Source: Clostridium aquiflavi
GTDB taxonomy: Bacteria > Bacillota > Clostridia > Clostridiales > Clostridiaceae
DNA length: 64,000 nucleotides
NCBI RefSeq assembly: GCF_031344075.1
Contig: NZ_JAVJAN010000021.1
Location: forward strand, 1-64,000
Direction of reading: 5' to 3'
Part shown: one piece after another, positions 26,618-35,031 of the stretch
How positions within the stretch are numbered: position 1 is the first letter of the stretch
Layout: each line of letters opens with the position of its first letter
Program-made: the position numbers and the translations under genes
The notes under the pieces: generated by a model
The model's input: only the letters and a program-made list of their open reading frames with translations
What the model was told of the DNA's origin: nothing
Database searches by the model: none

Positions 26618-27023
26618 TTAGAGCCATAAATTCATTATAGAATTCCTTTTTAAGTTTCAATAATTCAGCAGAATATCTACCATTTCTAGGAGTAAGAGCT
26701 TTGTATTTCTCTAAGATTAATTGAGCTCTTCTTTTCTTTGAATTAATAAGTAAGTAAGGGTATATATCTTCTAAAAAATTAATTGCATCATTACGCCTAA
26801 GAATATAACTATAGCAATCTCTATGTTTATTAATATCATAATTTTTCTTCTTTTTAATGGCACCTTTACCAACTGTATCTTTTATCCAATTTAATAATTC
26901 TATTGTTGTTGATGCTATTGATATACAAGGTGAAGGATGCTCATTTGAATTTATTTTTTGAAGCATTATACTACCTTCACCATCTATTATTCCAGCAATA
27001 TAAGCTTTTTCAGTTTCTAACAT
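26613..27023 (-). CDS. LAGLIDADG homing endonuclease
   Basis: Single-motif LAGLIDADG endonuclease (136 aa), expected to act as a homodimer. The motif is YIAGIIDGEGS at residues 8-18, with the acidic active-site residues; the rest (CISIASTTIELLNWIKDTVG, YSYILRRNDAINFLEDIYPYLL, KRRAQLILEKYKAL) follows the intron-encoded family. Start ATG behind TTTTAGGTGATTTT. It is not inside the intron: it lies downstream of ssrA on the opposite strand. Cleavage of intronless ssrA alleles, spreading the neighbouring intron together with itself, is the natural inference. Confidence 0.9.
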   Translation of the reverse strand: MLETEKAYIAGIIDGEGSIMLQKINSNEHPSPCISIASTTIELLNWIKDTVGKGAIKKKKNYDINKHRDCYSYILRRNDAINFLEDIYPYLLINSKKRRAQLILEKYKALTPRNGRYSAELLKLKKEFYNEFMALK

Positions 27024-27260
27024 AAAATCACCTAAAACATTTATTATAATTTATTATGATTATTTGCATGTTTCTAAATATTTATACTGGTTTATATTAA
27101 AGAATTAAATCACATATACTTCTGATATTTGGATAAGGTTGGAATAAAATTATTAGATAAGAATAATAATAATCTAAGAATCGAATTTCTAAGATAGCAA
27201 GATTAGTTTCAAAACAAGTAGTCCATGTTAGATTATAAAACTTTGGAGGTGTATAGAGAA

Positions 27261-27976
27261 ATGACAAAGATTAAGACAATACAAGAAGCAGTAGAAAATA
27301 TTAAAGATGGAATGAAAATTATGACAGCAGGTTTTTAGGAATAGGTGCTCCGTTAAAGATGATAGATGCATTAGCAGAGACAAATGTTAAATATCTTACA
27401 CTTATTCAAGCTGTATCAGCTCATCCAGGACAAACTCATGATGTTGGTAAGCTTGTAGCAAATAAACAAATAAAAAAGTTTATAGGTTCACATATTGGAA
27501 CTTGTCCTGAAATACAAGAACAATACAATGCAGGTACATTAGAAGTGGAATTTATACCTATGGGAACTATAGTAGAATGTATAAGAGCTGGGGGGGCTGG
27601 ACTTGGTGCAGTTATAACTCCAACTGGTCTTGGAACTGAAATTGAAAAGGGAAGAGATAAACTTACTATAGATGGCAAAGAATATTTAGTATTTCCAGCA
27701 ATAAAGGCAGATGTTGCAATAATCAAGGGATATAAAGCTGATAAACTTGGTAACATCGTATATAGAGGAACAACTAAAGGAACAAATACAAGTATGGCAC
27801 TTGCAGCTGATTTAGTTATAGCTGAAGTAGATGAAATTGTAGAAGTAGGTGAAATTTCACCTGATAGTGTTGGAACACCAGGAATATTGGTAGATATAAT
27901 AGTTCAAGGCGACTCTTTTGAAGAGAGAACAAAATATTTTGAAGATTTATGGACAAGAACTAATAAAATGAAATAG
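27261..27976 (+). pseudogene. CoA-transferase alpha subunit (AtoD/CtfA-like), frameshifted
   Basis: Alpha subunit of an acetate/butyrate-acetoacetate type CoA-transferase. ATG 27261 has TTTGGAGGTGTATAGAGAA upstream and reads MTKIKTIQEAVENIKDGMKI then MTAGF-stop; the rest of the protein (GIGAPLKMIDALAETNVKYL...) continues in another frame from 27337. One T missing from the T-run at 27332-27336 explains the break, and restoring it gives a normal 238-aa subunit. The internal ATG at 27359 has no good ribosome site. A sequencing error in a homopolymer, or programmed slippage, are the alternatives to true inactivation. It lies 10 bp before its beta-subunit partner. Confidence 0.85.
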
Positions 27977-27985
27977 GGGTGAGAA

Positions 27986-28642
27986 ATGATGAATGGTAAA
28001 GAAATAATTGCAAGAAGAATCGCAAAAGAATTTAAAGAAGGAATGGTTGCGAATTTAGGATTTGGTATACCTAATATGGCTGCAAACTATTTGCCAGAAG
28101 GAATGGAAATAATACTACAATGTGAAAATGGTGCATTGAAGTTTGGTGCAACTCCAAGCATAGGTGAAGCTGATCCTGACTTAGCCAATTCTGGTGGAGC
28201 TCCAATTACTTTATTGCCAGGAGCATCAACATTTGAAATGGATCTATCTTTTGCAATAATAAGAGGTGGACATGTTGATATAACTGCACTAGGAGCTTTA
28301 GAGGTCGACGAAGAAGGAAATATTGCAAATTGGAAGATACCAGGGGTTTTTGCACCAGGTATGGGTGGCGCAATGGATCTTTTAGTAGGAGCAAAATATG
28401 TAATAGCTGCCTTAAGTCATAATGATAAAAAAGGGAATCCAAAGGTGCTAAAGAAATGCACATTACCTTTATCAGCTAAAAAATGCGTTAATCTTATAAT
28501 TACTGACAAAGCGGTTATGAAGGTTACAGATAAAGGATTAGTATTAATGGAAGTGGCACCAGGTGTAACTGTTGATGAAGTAGTAAAGATTACTGATGCT
28601 GATTTATTAATAGCTGATGATGTTAAGGAAATGGAAATATAA
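27986..28642 (+). CDS. CoA-transferase beta subunit (AtoA/CtfB-like)
   Basis: Beta subunit (218 aa) carrying the catalytic Glu in CENGALKFGATP. Other landmarks are NLGFGIPNMAANYLP, GGAPITLLPGASTF and IIRGGHVDITALGALEVDEE, all typical of the AtoA/CtfB group that moves CoA between acetoacetyl-CoA and short fatty acids. Ribosome site AGGGGTGAGAA. Intact by itself, but it needs the alpha subunit, whose gene is frameshifted. No adc or adhE is in the window. Confidence 0.88.
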   Translation: MMNGKEIIARRIAKEFKEGMVANLGFGIPNMAANYLPEGMEIILQCENGALKFGATPSIGEADPDLANSGGAPITLLPGASTFEMDLSFAIIRGGHVDITALGALEVDEEGNIANWKIPGVFAPGMGGAMDLLVGAKYVIAALSHNDKKGNPKVLKKCTLPLSAKKCVNLIITDKAVMKVTDKGLVLMEVAPGVTVDEVVKITDADLLIADDVKEMEI

Positions 28643-28708
28643 TATGCTTACAAAAATTTTAATGTTCAAGAGCAACTTTATGAAATAGTTCGAGGACACT
28701 AATAGTCA

Positions 28709-28872
28709 TACCTCGCCTCAGCATAGAAGAAAAAAAACTGTACATTTATTTGTACAGTTTTTTATTTTATAGACATAAACTTATTATAAAATTCTTCTTT
28801 AAGTCTTAATAATTCATTAGAATATCTACCATTTATAGATGTAATAGCTTTAAATTTTTCTTTATCCAATTT
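28709..28872 (-). pseudogene. Relic: second ssrA 3' end, terminator and LAGLIDADG gene tail
   Basis: Plus-strand ACCTCGCCTCAGCAT resembles the tmRNA end CCCTCGCCTCCACCAT, and is followed by the same hairpin as at 26583. On the minus strand 28762-28872 encodes KLDKEKFKAITSINGRYSNE... ending FMSIK-stop, clearly similar to the last 36 residues of the intact endonuclease (...ILEKYKALTPRNGRYSAE...FMALK). Stops block the frame further upstream. A T-loop-like GTTCGA occurs at 28688. The segment from 26564 to about 28708 is thus bracketed by two copies of one junction. Confidence 0.8.
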
Positions 28873-28975
28873 AATTTATTTTAATAATAGTAATTTTATT
28901 ACAATAATAAGAAAGATTTAGATTAAGGTAAATATAAAGTTAAAAAGAATTTTAGATACTATTTACCACAATAGA

Positions 28976-29980
28976 TTATATATTATCTGCAGGAAAAACT
29001 ATATCCAGCTTATTTCTTATTGAATCAATAGTACTAATAGTATCAAGTGTATTATCTAAAGTATTAAGAGATGAATAAGTAGCTTTGACATCACTAGAAT
29101 TAATTAATTTAATAAATTCCTCAATTTCATAATACATATCATTATCATATTGATTTTCACTTAAATTTTCGATAGTTCCGTCATTGTACACTAATTTTAC
29201 ATTTTTGAATGTATTTATTTTGTCAATTATAATACTTCCTTTTTCACCTTGTATCTCTGAGGGGATATTAGAGTTTGCTATTTTAGAGTAAAGTATTACT
29301 GCATCCATATAACCATAATCAAGTATTGCACTTCCTTGCCCATCAACACCATTACTTAAAAATAATGTATTACATTTTATATTTTGTGGTTTTCCAAATA
29401 AATTTATCATGGGTGATAAACAATATATCCCTATATCCATAAGAGATCCATTAGATAATTCTTTTTTAAAAGCATTCAGTATAATGCCTTCTTTAAATTT
29501 ATCATATCTAGATGAATATTGGCAGTAACTTGCAAAATATCTCCTAATTTCACCAATTTTATGAAGGTTATTTTTAACATTTATAAAGTTTGGAAGGCAA
29601 GTAAGTCTCATAGCTTCCATTATTACTACGTTATTTTTTTTAGCTGTATTTATAATATTTAAAGCTTGAACATAATTTGATGCAAATGCCTTCTCACATA
29701 AAACATGCTTTTTATTTTCAAGAAAAAGTATAGAATGATCGTGGTGAAGTGCATTTGGTGAAGCTATATACACAGCATCTAATTCTTTGTCTTTTGACAT
29801 TTCATTTAATGAAGTTGATGCTTTATAAAAATTATACTTATTTTTAAATTTTTTAGCTGTATCCTCATTTCTTGAATAAAATGTGTGAAAGTTTAAATTC
29901 TTAAAATTAGAGGCAGCATCTAAAAAATTCTCAGCTATTGCACCACTACCTATTACACCTAAATTAATAATTTTTTTCAT
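28976..29980 (-). CDS. Gfo/Idh/MocA-family NAD(P)-dependent oxidoreductase
   Basis: Sugar- or diol-type dehydrogenase (334 aa from ATG 29980). Rossmann motif GVIGSGAIAENFLDA, then YIASPNALHHDHSI and HVLCEKAFASN, where the usual EKP is EKA; the Lys is present. The C-terminal alpha/beta domain has SLMDIGIYCLSPMINLFG. Start fixed by TAGGAGGTATAACA; the frame is open 16 codons earlier without a site. Substrate unknown; no sugar operon adjoins. The spacer 29981-30328 is AT-rich with no gene seen. Confidence 0.88.
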   Translation of the reverse strand: MKKIINLGVIGSGAIAENFLDAASNFKNLNFHTFYSRNEDTAKKFKNKYNFYKASTSLNEMSKDKELDAVYIASPNALHHDHSILFLENKKHVLCEKAFASNYVQALNIINTAKKNNVVIMEAMRLTCLPNFINVKNNLHKIGEIRRYFASYCQYSSRYDKFKEGIILNAFKKELSNGSLMDIGIYCLSPMINLFGKPQNIKCNTLFLSNGVDGQGSAILDYGYMDAVILYSKIANSNIPSEIQGEKGSIIIDKINTFKNVKLVYNDGTIENLSENQYDNDMYYEIEEFIKLINSSDVKATYSSLNTLDNTLDTISTIDSIRNKLDIVFPADNI

Positions 29981-30328
29981 TGTTATACCTCCTAAAACTA
30001 ATAAAAATAAATTTTTCAAGTTTAGCACTAGTCATATCTTTTGTTTTCTAATAATGTACACAAATTTTTAAAACTAATATTATTTTATTTAGTTTGTTTT
30101 ATTGTATTTACTATTTTATATTAACACCATAAAGATAAATTTAAAAGTTACACTAGAAAGTTTTAAAAAGGATATAATATCAACTAGAGTTTTTTATTAA
30201 AAATTTAAATTACTTTTAAATATTTAATAATTTATAGTAAGTATTAAAGCGTAAATATTTATCATTATATGTGATGTTGATGATATAATTAGCTTTAGAT
30301 AAAATATTAAAATGTAAGGAAGATAAAC

Positions 30329-31540
30329 ATGAAAAAGAGTGTAAAAATGATATATCCATCATATATAGAGAAGTTTCAGTGCATTGGAGGAAAATGTGAA
30401 GATAACTGTTGCATTGGATGGGATATAGATATTGATAAAGAAACATTTAAAAAATATCATAAAGTTAAAGATGAAACCATGAAGAAGATGTTCCAAAAAA
30501 ATGTTCATAACAATAAATATTGTACTAATGAAAATTTAGATTATGGAAGAATTAAATTAAACAAAGTAAAAAGATGTCCGTTTTTAGATGATGATAATTA
30601 TTGTTTGATTCAAGGAAAATTTGGTGAAGATTATCTTTCTAGTGTTTGTACTCAATTTCCTAGAGTGCTAAATAAAGTAGACGATCATTATGAAATATGC
30701 CTTGATTCAGCATGTCCAGAAGCATCAAGAATTATTCTTGGGAGTAAAGAAAAAATAGAATTCAAGGAAAGTGAGAGGAATTTAGGTAAGTATACTATGT
30801 CTGGTGTACTTAATACTAGATCATCAGAATTCAAAGATACACCTATAAAGTATTTTAAAGAAATACGAGATTTTTCAATAAAAATAGTACAAAATAGAAA
30901 TTTAAATATAAGTTCTAGATTATATGTTCTTGGTGATTTTTTAAATGAGATAGAAGATCTAGAGAATGGTAAAATAAAGGAATTTATAAATAAATATGAT
31001 ATAGAAACTAAATCTAAGTATTATAAAAGAGAGCGTATGAATTATGCACTTCAAGTTTCATTTTTTAAAAATGTAGTTGATTCTTTAGATATAGTAAATG
31101 AAACTGATAGTGATAAATTTAAAAACTACACTAAAGAACTTTTAAAGGGATATAATATTAAAGATAATGATGGTGTAATTGAAAATGCAGAGGAATATAT
31201 AAATGCATTTGAAAAATATACAGATATGTATATAGAAAACAACAGTTACATATTTGAAAATTATATGGTGAACTTTATATATAATAATTTATTCCCTTTT
31301 TCAGAAAGTGATTTTATGTTTGAAGGGTATATTATGCTTTTATTTAGATATTCATTAATGAGGTTTTATCTAGTTGGAAAATACATACATAATGGAAAAG
31401 ATTCTATAGAAGATATGATAGAGTTTATCCAAGTATTTATAAAAGCAGTAGAGCACGATAAGAATTATAGAAGTGAGATTTTAGAGTATATCAAAGAAAA
31501 TAACTTTGATAATATGGAATTTGCAAAAATGATTTTGTAA
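30329..31540 (+). CDS. fliB: FliB-like lysine-N-methylase
   Basis: A 403-residue protein with the FliB cysteine pattern: QCIGGKCEDNCCIGWDIDID near the N-terminus, CPFLDDDNYCLIQ, and SSVCTQFPR with CLDSACPEASRII. FliB methylates lysines of flagellin and is thought to hold an Fe-S cluster. No flagellar gene lies in the window, so the target is inferred from family only. Ribosome site AAGGAAGATAAAC. Single gene with its own terminator. Confidence 0.82.
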   Translation: MKKSVKMIYPSYIEKFQCIGGKCEDNCCIGWDIDIDKETFKKYHKVKDETMKKMFQKNVHNNKYCTNENLDYGRIKLNKVKRCPFLDDDNYCLIQGKFGEDYLSSVCTQFPRVLNKVDDHYEICLDSACPEASRIILGSKEKIEFKESERNLGKYTMSGVLNTRSSEFKDTPIKYFKEIRDFSIKIVQNRNLNISSRLYVLGDFLNEIEDLENGKIKEFINKYDIETKSKYYKRERMNYALQVSFFKNVVDSLDIVNETDSDKFKNYTKELLKGYNIKDNDGVIENAEEYINAFEKYTDMYIENNSYIFENYMVNFIYNNLFPFSESDFMFEGYIMLLFRYSLMRFYLVGKYIHNGKDSIEDMIEFIQVFIKAVEHDKNYRSEILEYIKENNFDNMEFAKMIL

Positions 31541-31561
31541 TTTAAAATAAGTAGACTATAG

Positions 31562-31615
31562 AATGAGCTGTTGCATAATTAACTGATTAGTTGATTTGAG
31601 TAACAGCTCATTTTA
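31562..31615 (+). terminator. Terminator after fliB
   Basis: AATGAGCTGTT / AACAGCTCATT around an internal AACTgattAGTT hairpin, then TTTTAT. Confidence 0.8.
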
Positions 31616-31696
31616 TATTTATTTTTAAATTATATATTAAATAGTATAATATATACAATTATGATTAATTTTAGACAAAAGAAAGCAGGTAAGAAA

Positions 31697-32437
31697 ATGA
31701 AAAATATATTTAAAAAAATATTTGGTGGTAAATCAGAAGGGACTTCAGAAGATGGAACAAGTGTATATAGATATGATGAATCATTAAGTGATATGGATAA
31801 TGTAGCGTTTACACCATATGTAGAAGAAATTAAAAAACATTTTGATAAAGTTTTTCCAGGAAGGCAATCGTCTACTTTTCATGAGTTGATTTCTGATACT
31901 ATACATATTGATATAACAATTATGGAAGCAACTGAAGAACAGCCTTTTAAGATATTATTTACAACTGGAATGAGTAGCATGCCTATGACCCTTCCAGATG
32001 AAATACCGGAAGATCAAAGAGAATTATATTACAGGTCAGAGCTAATGATGTTTTTACCAGCAGATTGGGAGTTGACAGAGCAAAGCATAAAAAATGAGAA
32101 CAATTACTGGCCTATTAGATTAATGAAACAAATGGCACGCTTTCCTCATGAATATAATACATGGCTTGCATATGGACATACTGTACCAAATTATGAAACA
32201 TATGATTCATATTCAGAAAATACAGGACTAAATGGTGTTATATTTAATATGTTTAAAGAAGAAATCAGTGTAATAAATACAAACGATAGTAATAGAATTA
32301 ATATATATTATGTGCTTCCTTTGTATAAGGAAGAAATTGAATATAAACTGCAAAATGGTATGGATGCACTTATGGATAAACTTGATTCCACTGATTGGAT
32401 AATTCTAAATTCACAAAGAGAAAATACATGTAAATAA
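31697..32437 (+). CDS. Suppressor-of-fused (SUFU) domain protein
   Basis: Bacterial SUFU-domain protein (246 aa from ATG 31697). After a basic N-terminus, the domain is seen in STFHELISDTIHIDITIMEA, ILFTTGMSSMPMTLP, ELMMFLPADWELTEQ and ARFPHEYNTWLAYGHTVPN. Bacterial members are cytoplasmic, often linked to immunity or contact-dependent systems, but no toxin partner is adjacent here. The frame is open 12 codons earlier; the later start has AGCAGGTAAGAAA. Confidence 0.82.
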   Translation: MKNIFKKIFGGKSEGTSEDGTSVYRYDESLSDMDNVAFTPYVEEIKKHFDKVFPGRQSSTFHELISDTIHIDITIMEATEEQPFKILFTTGMSSMPMTLPDEIPEDQRELYYRSELMMFLPADWELTEQSIKNENNYWPIRLMKQMARFPHEYNTWLAYGHTVPNYETYDSYSENTGLNGVIFNMFKEEISVINTNDSNRINIYYVLPLYKEEIEYKLQNGMDALMDKLDSTDWIILNSQRENTCK

Positions 32438-32539
32438 AAATATATAAGCAACAAATTTATAACCTATCATCGGATAGCATTTAAAGACAGGATAAATAAA
32501 TATAAAACCTTTAATATAGAAATAGTAAGGAGTGAGTTT

Positions 32540-33388
32540 ATGGATTGGCTTGATTCAATGAATAAGGCAGTTGAATATATAGAAGATAATATCACTGAAA
32601 AGCTTGATATTGAAAAGGTAGCTAAAATTGCATTATCATCCCCGTTTCACTTTCAGCGTATGTACCATGTGATAACAGGTGTAACAATAGCTGAATATGT
32701 ACGGAGAAGAAGACTTACACTGGCAGCACAAGACATTATATCTGGTGAAAAAATTATTAATGTAGCTTATAAGTATGGATATGAAACACCAGAAGCATTC
32801 ACAAAAGCTTTTAGAAGAATGTATGGAATGAGTCCATCAGCTGCACGTGAGCCAGAGGCAAATCTTAAGGCATATCCAAAACTATCCTTTCACATTTCAA
32901 TAAAAGGAGATAAAGATATGAATTATAAAATCGTTGAGAAAGAGAGTTTTAGAGTAGTTGGTAAACAAACAAGAATAACTATGGTTGACGGAGAAAATTT
33001 TGAACAAGTACCTGAATTTTGGAACAATTGTATGAAAGATGGTTCATACAATTGGATTTGCTCAAAAGTAGGCAAGCTAGGGGTTCTAGGGATATGTAAA
33101 GATTTTGGCAAAGATGAATTTAATTATATGATAGGGGTTGAGGAAATCAAAGACTCTATTCCAAAAGGATATGTTTCAGCAACAATACCTGCTGCTACTT
33201 GGGCTATATTTGAATCATCTGGAGCGTTACCTGATGCTATACAAGATCTTACCAGAAGGATATTTACTGAATGGTTGCCATCTACGGGATATGAGCATGC
33301 TTGTGCACCAGAGCTAGAGATTTATCCTGAAGGTGATATATATTCTTCAGATTATAGATGTGAAATATGGATTCCAATTAAAAAGTAA
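32540..33388 (+). CDS. AraC-family regulator with GyrI-like effector domain
   Basis: Two domains in 282 aa. The N-terminal AraC DNA-binding region has two helix-turn-helix units (LDIEKVAKIALSSPFHFQRM and INVAYKYGYETPEAFTKAFRRMYGMSP). The C-terminal part (from about residue 110) is a GyrI-like small-molecule-binding domain ending SSDYRCEIWIPIKK. This Rob/BmrR-like architecture usually senses hydrophobic compounds. Ribosome site AGTAAGGAGTGAGTTT. No obvious target gene beside it; the SUFU gene lies 100 bp upstream and might be co-expressed. Confidence 0.88.
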   Translation: MDWLDSMNKAVEYIEDNITEKLDIEKVAKIALSSPFHFQRMYHVITGVTIAEYVRRRRLTLAAQDIISGEKIINVAYKYGYETPEAFTKAFRRMYGMSPSAAREPEANLKAYPKLSFHISIKGDKDMNYKIVEKESFRVVGKQTRITMVDGENFEQVPEFWNNCMKDGSYNWICSKVGKLGVLGICKDFGKDEFNYMIGVEEIKDSIPKGYVSATIPAATWAIFESSGALPDAIQDLTRRIFTEWLPSTGYEHACAPELEIYPEGDIYSSDYRCEIWIPIKK

Positions 33389-33416
33389 ATTAAAAGAGTC
33401 ACACTTAATTTATACT

Positions 33417-33449
33417 AAAAAATCCACGACGGAAATATCGTGGATTTTA
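33417..33449. terminator. Bidirectional terminator
   Basis: AAAATCCACGA / TCGTGGATTTT with flanking A and T runs, between convergent genes. Confidence 0.85.
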
Positions 33450-33488
33450 ATACTTAAAATATTTATAGGTTAATAAAAAAATTTTATT

Positions 33489-34046
33489 TTAGCAATGGCA
33501 GCATGGATACTCGTATATTGTTTCTTCCCACCATCCGAAAGCAACTATTGCACTATCAAATTCAAGTGGAAGAAATCCTCCAAGATAAACTATAAGAGAT
33601 TGTCCAGGTGAAATAATTATCTGTCCACCATCAATTACTAAAGTTGAATATGAAGAAACTATTCGACTAAATATATTTACACCATCTTGAGGTGGTTTGG
33701 TAACTGTAGTTAAATATTTAATTTTTCCTTCAGGAATTGGTTTTGGAATAATACCTAAGTTAGTACAGCTAACTGAATCACTAACCATACCTTTCTTTAG
33801 GGTAGCTCTAAGGTAAAATTCAGCTGATAAATTAAGAGTTGAAATATTTGTTACAGTTATAGCATTCACATAAATGTTTACTTTTGAACCAATAGGATTT
33901 ACTAATGCAGCTAAAGCATGCTGATCTTCACCAATTAATTTTGGTGTCTGACCAATGAAGTACTCTCCCTTTTCTGATTGGTATAATGGATAAGGTACTG
34001 ATACTTCCTTCCTAATTTTTTTATCAAAATAGTACATTTTAATCAC
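33489..34046 (-). CDS. DUF6143-like protein
   Basis: A 185-residue, beta-rich protein: SEKGEYFIGQTPKLIGEDQHALAALVNPIGSKVNIYVN, then VTNISTLNLSAEFYLRA, and a C-terminus with FGWWEETIYEYPCCHC. I associate this pattern with DUF6143, a family of unknown function in spore-forming Firmicutes; the memory is not firm. The Cys-His-Cys tail could bind metal or cross-link. Ribosome site GTAGGTGATTAAA. Confidence 0.6.
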   Translation of the reverse strand: MIKMYYFDKKIRKEVSVPYPLYQSEKGEYFIGQTPKLIGEDQHALAALVNPIGSKVNIYVNAITVTNISTLNLSAEFYLRATLKKGMVSDSVSCTNLGIIPKPIPEGKIKYLTTVTKPPQDGVNIFSRIVSSYSTLVIDGGQIIISPGQSLIVYLGGFLPLEFDSAIVAFGWWEETIYEYPCCHC

Positions 34047-34235
34047 CTACATAGAAAAAATTTTACTGGAATTTAATAGTTCCTATTTATATTATATTTA
34101 CAATACATAAGACATGTGATGAATTAAATATAAAAAGTACTTCAATTAATGAAAAAGTTAAGGTTATACCTAAAACAACGGATTTTAGTAATAATAGTCA
34201 GGTATTTAATATAATCATAGATTATTCAAATGAAT
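34047..34235. other. Spacer with an unassigned open frame
   Basis: On the plus strand 34100-34230 stays open and reads TCDELNIKSTSINEKVKVIP and on to IIIDYSNEFNKKQVLS, with coding-like residue use but no start codon or ribosome site. It may be the scrap of a lost gene. Nothing else is visible. Confidence 0.25.
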
Positions 34236-34913
34236 TTAATAAAAAACAAGTTCTTTCAGTTTTTTTTCATCTATAACTTTTACTTCTTTATAGCCTAAAG
34301 ATACTAATCCATCCTTTTGAAATCTATTTAATATTTTGGTTACAGTAACTCTACAACATCCGATTAATTGAGCAATCTCTTCATGCGAATAATCAATAGT
34401 GTAGGAATTATCACATTTATTTTTCTTAAAATACACACCTAAACGTACTAATAATTCAGCGGTTTTTTTATCGGCTTCTAAAAAAGCCATGCTAGTAACT
34501 TGAATTGATAAATTCTGAATGGATAGTGACATAAGATGGAACATTTGAATCATTAATTCAGGATATTTTGTTAGATAAGGATAAAGATCACTTAGGCTTA
34601 CAGCGATTAATTCCACATCTGTAGCAGCGCTACCAGAGGTCATTCTAGAACCATAGGCAAAATAAGATGATTCACCAAAAAGATTTCCTTTCCTTAAAAT
34701 TTCAATAGTAAGTTCTGTACCTTGAGGAGATATTAAAAAAACTCGAACTCTTCCTGATTTAATTAAATAGAAATTTTCAGCTATATCGTCTTGGAAATAT
34801 ATTATTTCATTTTTACGATATTTTTTTAGTGTACCGGCATCTTCAAATACCTTATAAAATTCAGATGTTATATTTACAGTTGAACTGGGAAAAAATTTTA
34901 GTTTATTATTCAT
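34236..34913 (-). CDS. Crp/Fnr-family transcription regulator
   Basis: A 225-residue regulator. The cyclic-nucleotide-type beta barrel is seen in IIYFQDDIAENFYLIKSGRVRVFL and GNLFGESSYFAYG; the long dimer helix then leads to the helix-turn-helix YSHEEIAQLIGCCRVTVTKILNRFQKDGLV. No N-terminal cysteine cluster, so oxygen sensing through a Fnr-type Fe-S centre is unlikely. Divergent from the MFS gene, with a perfect palindrome between; control of that transporter is the natural inference. Confidence 0.88.
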   Translation of the reverse strand: MNNKLKFFPSSTVNITSEFYKVFEDAGTLKKYRKNEIIYFQDDIAENFYLIKSGRVRVFLISPQGTELTIEILRKGNLFGESSYFAYGSRMTSGSAATDVELIAVSLSDLYPYLTKYPELMIQMFHLMSLSIQNLSIQVTSMAFLEADKKTAELLVRLGVYFKKNKCDNSYTIDYSHEEIAQLIGCCRVTVTKILNRFQKDGLVSLGYKEVKVIDEKKLKELVFY

Positions 34914-34943
34914 AAAACCACCATCTATAAAAAATATTTATTA

Positions 34944-34973
34944 AATAGATTGTAGCCTATACTACAATCTATT
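34944..34973. promoter_or_regulatory. Palindromic operator between the Crp/Fnr and MFS genes
   Basis: AATAGATTGTAG and its exact reverse complement CTACAATCTATT with a 6-bp spacer. It lies 31 bp from the regulator's start and 58 bp from the transporter's, well placed to control both. Confidence 0.75.
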
Positions 34974-35031
34974 TTCAAGTATCTAGTTAAAATATTGTAA
35001 GGAAAAACGAATATAGGATGGGGATAACGTA

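Noticed and set aside
26613..27023. Endonuclease as part of a group II intron or transposon
   Set aside because: Single LAGLIDADG motif, no reverse transcriptase, transposase or terminal repeats nearby.
34100..34235. Small gene between the DUF6143-like and Crp/Fnr genes
   Set aside because: Open frame but no start codon, no ribosome site and it ends antisense within the Crp/Fnr gene; kept only as a possible scrap.
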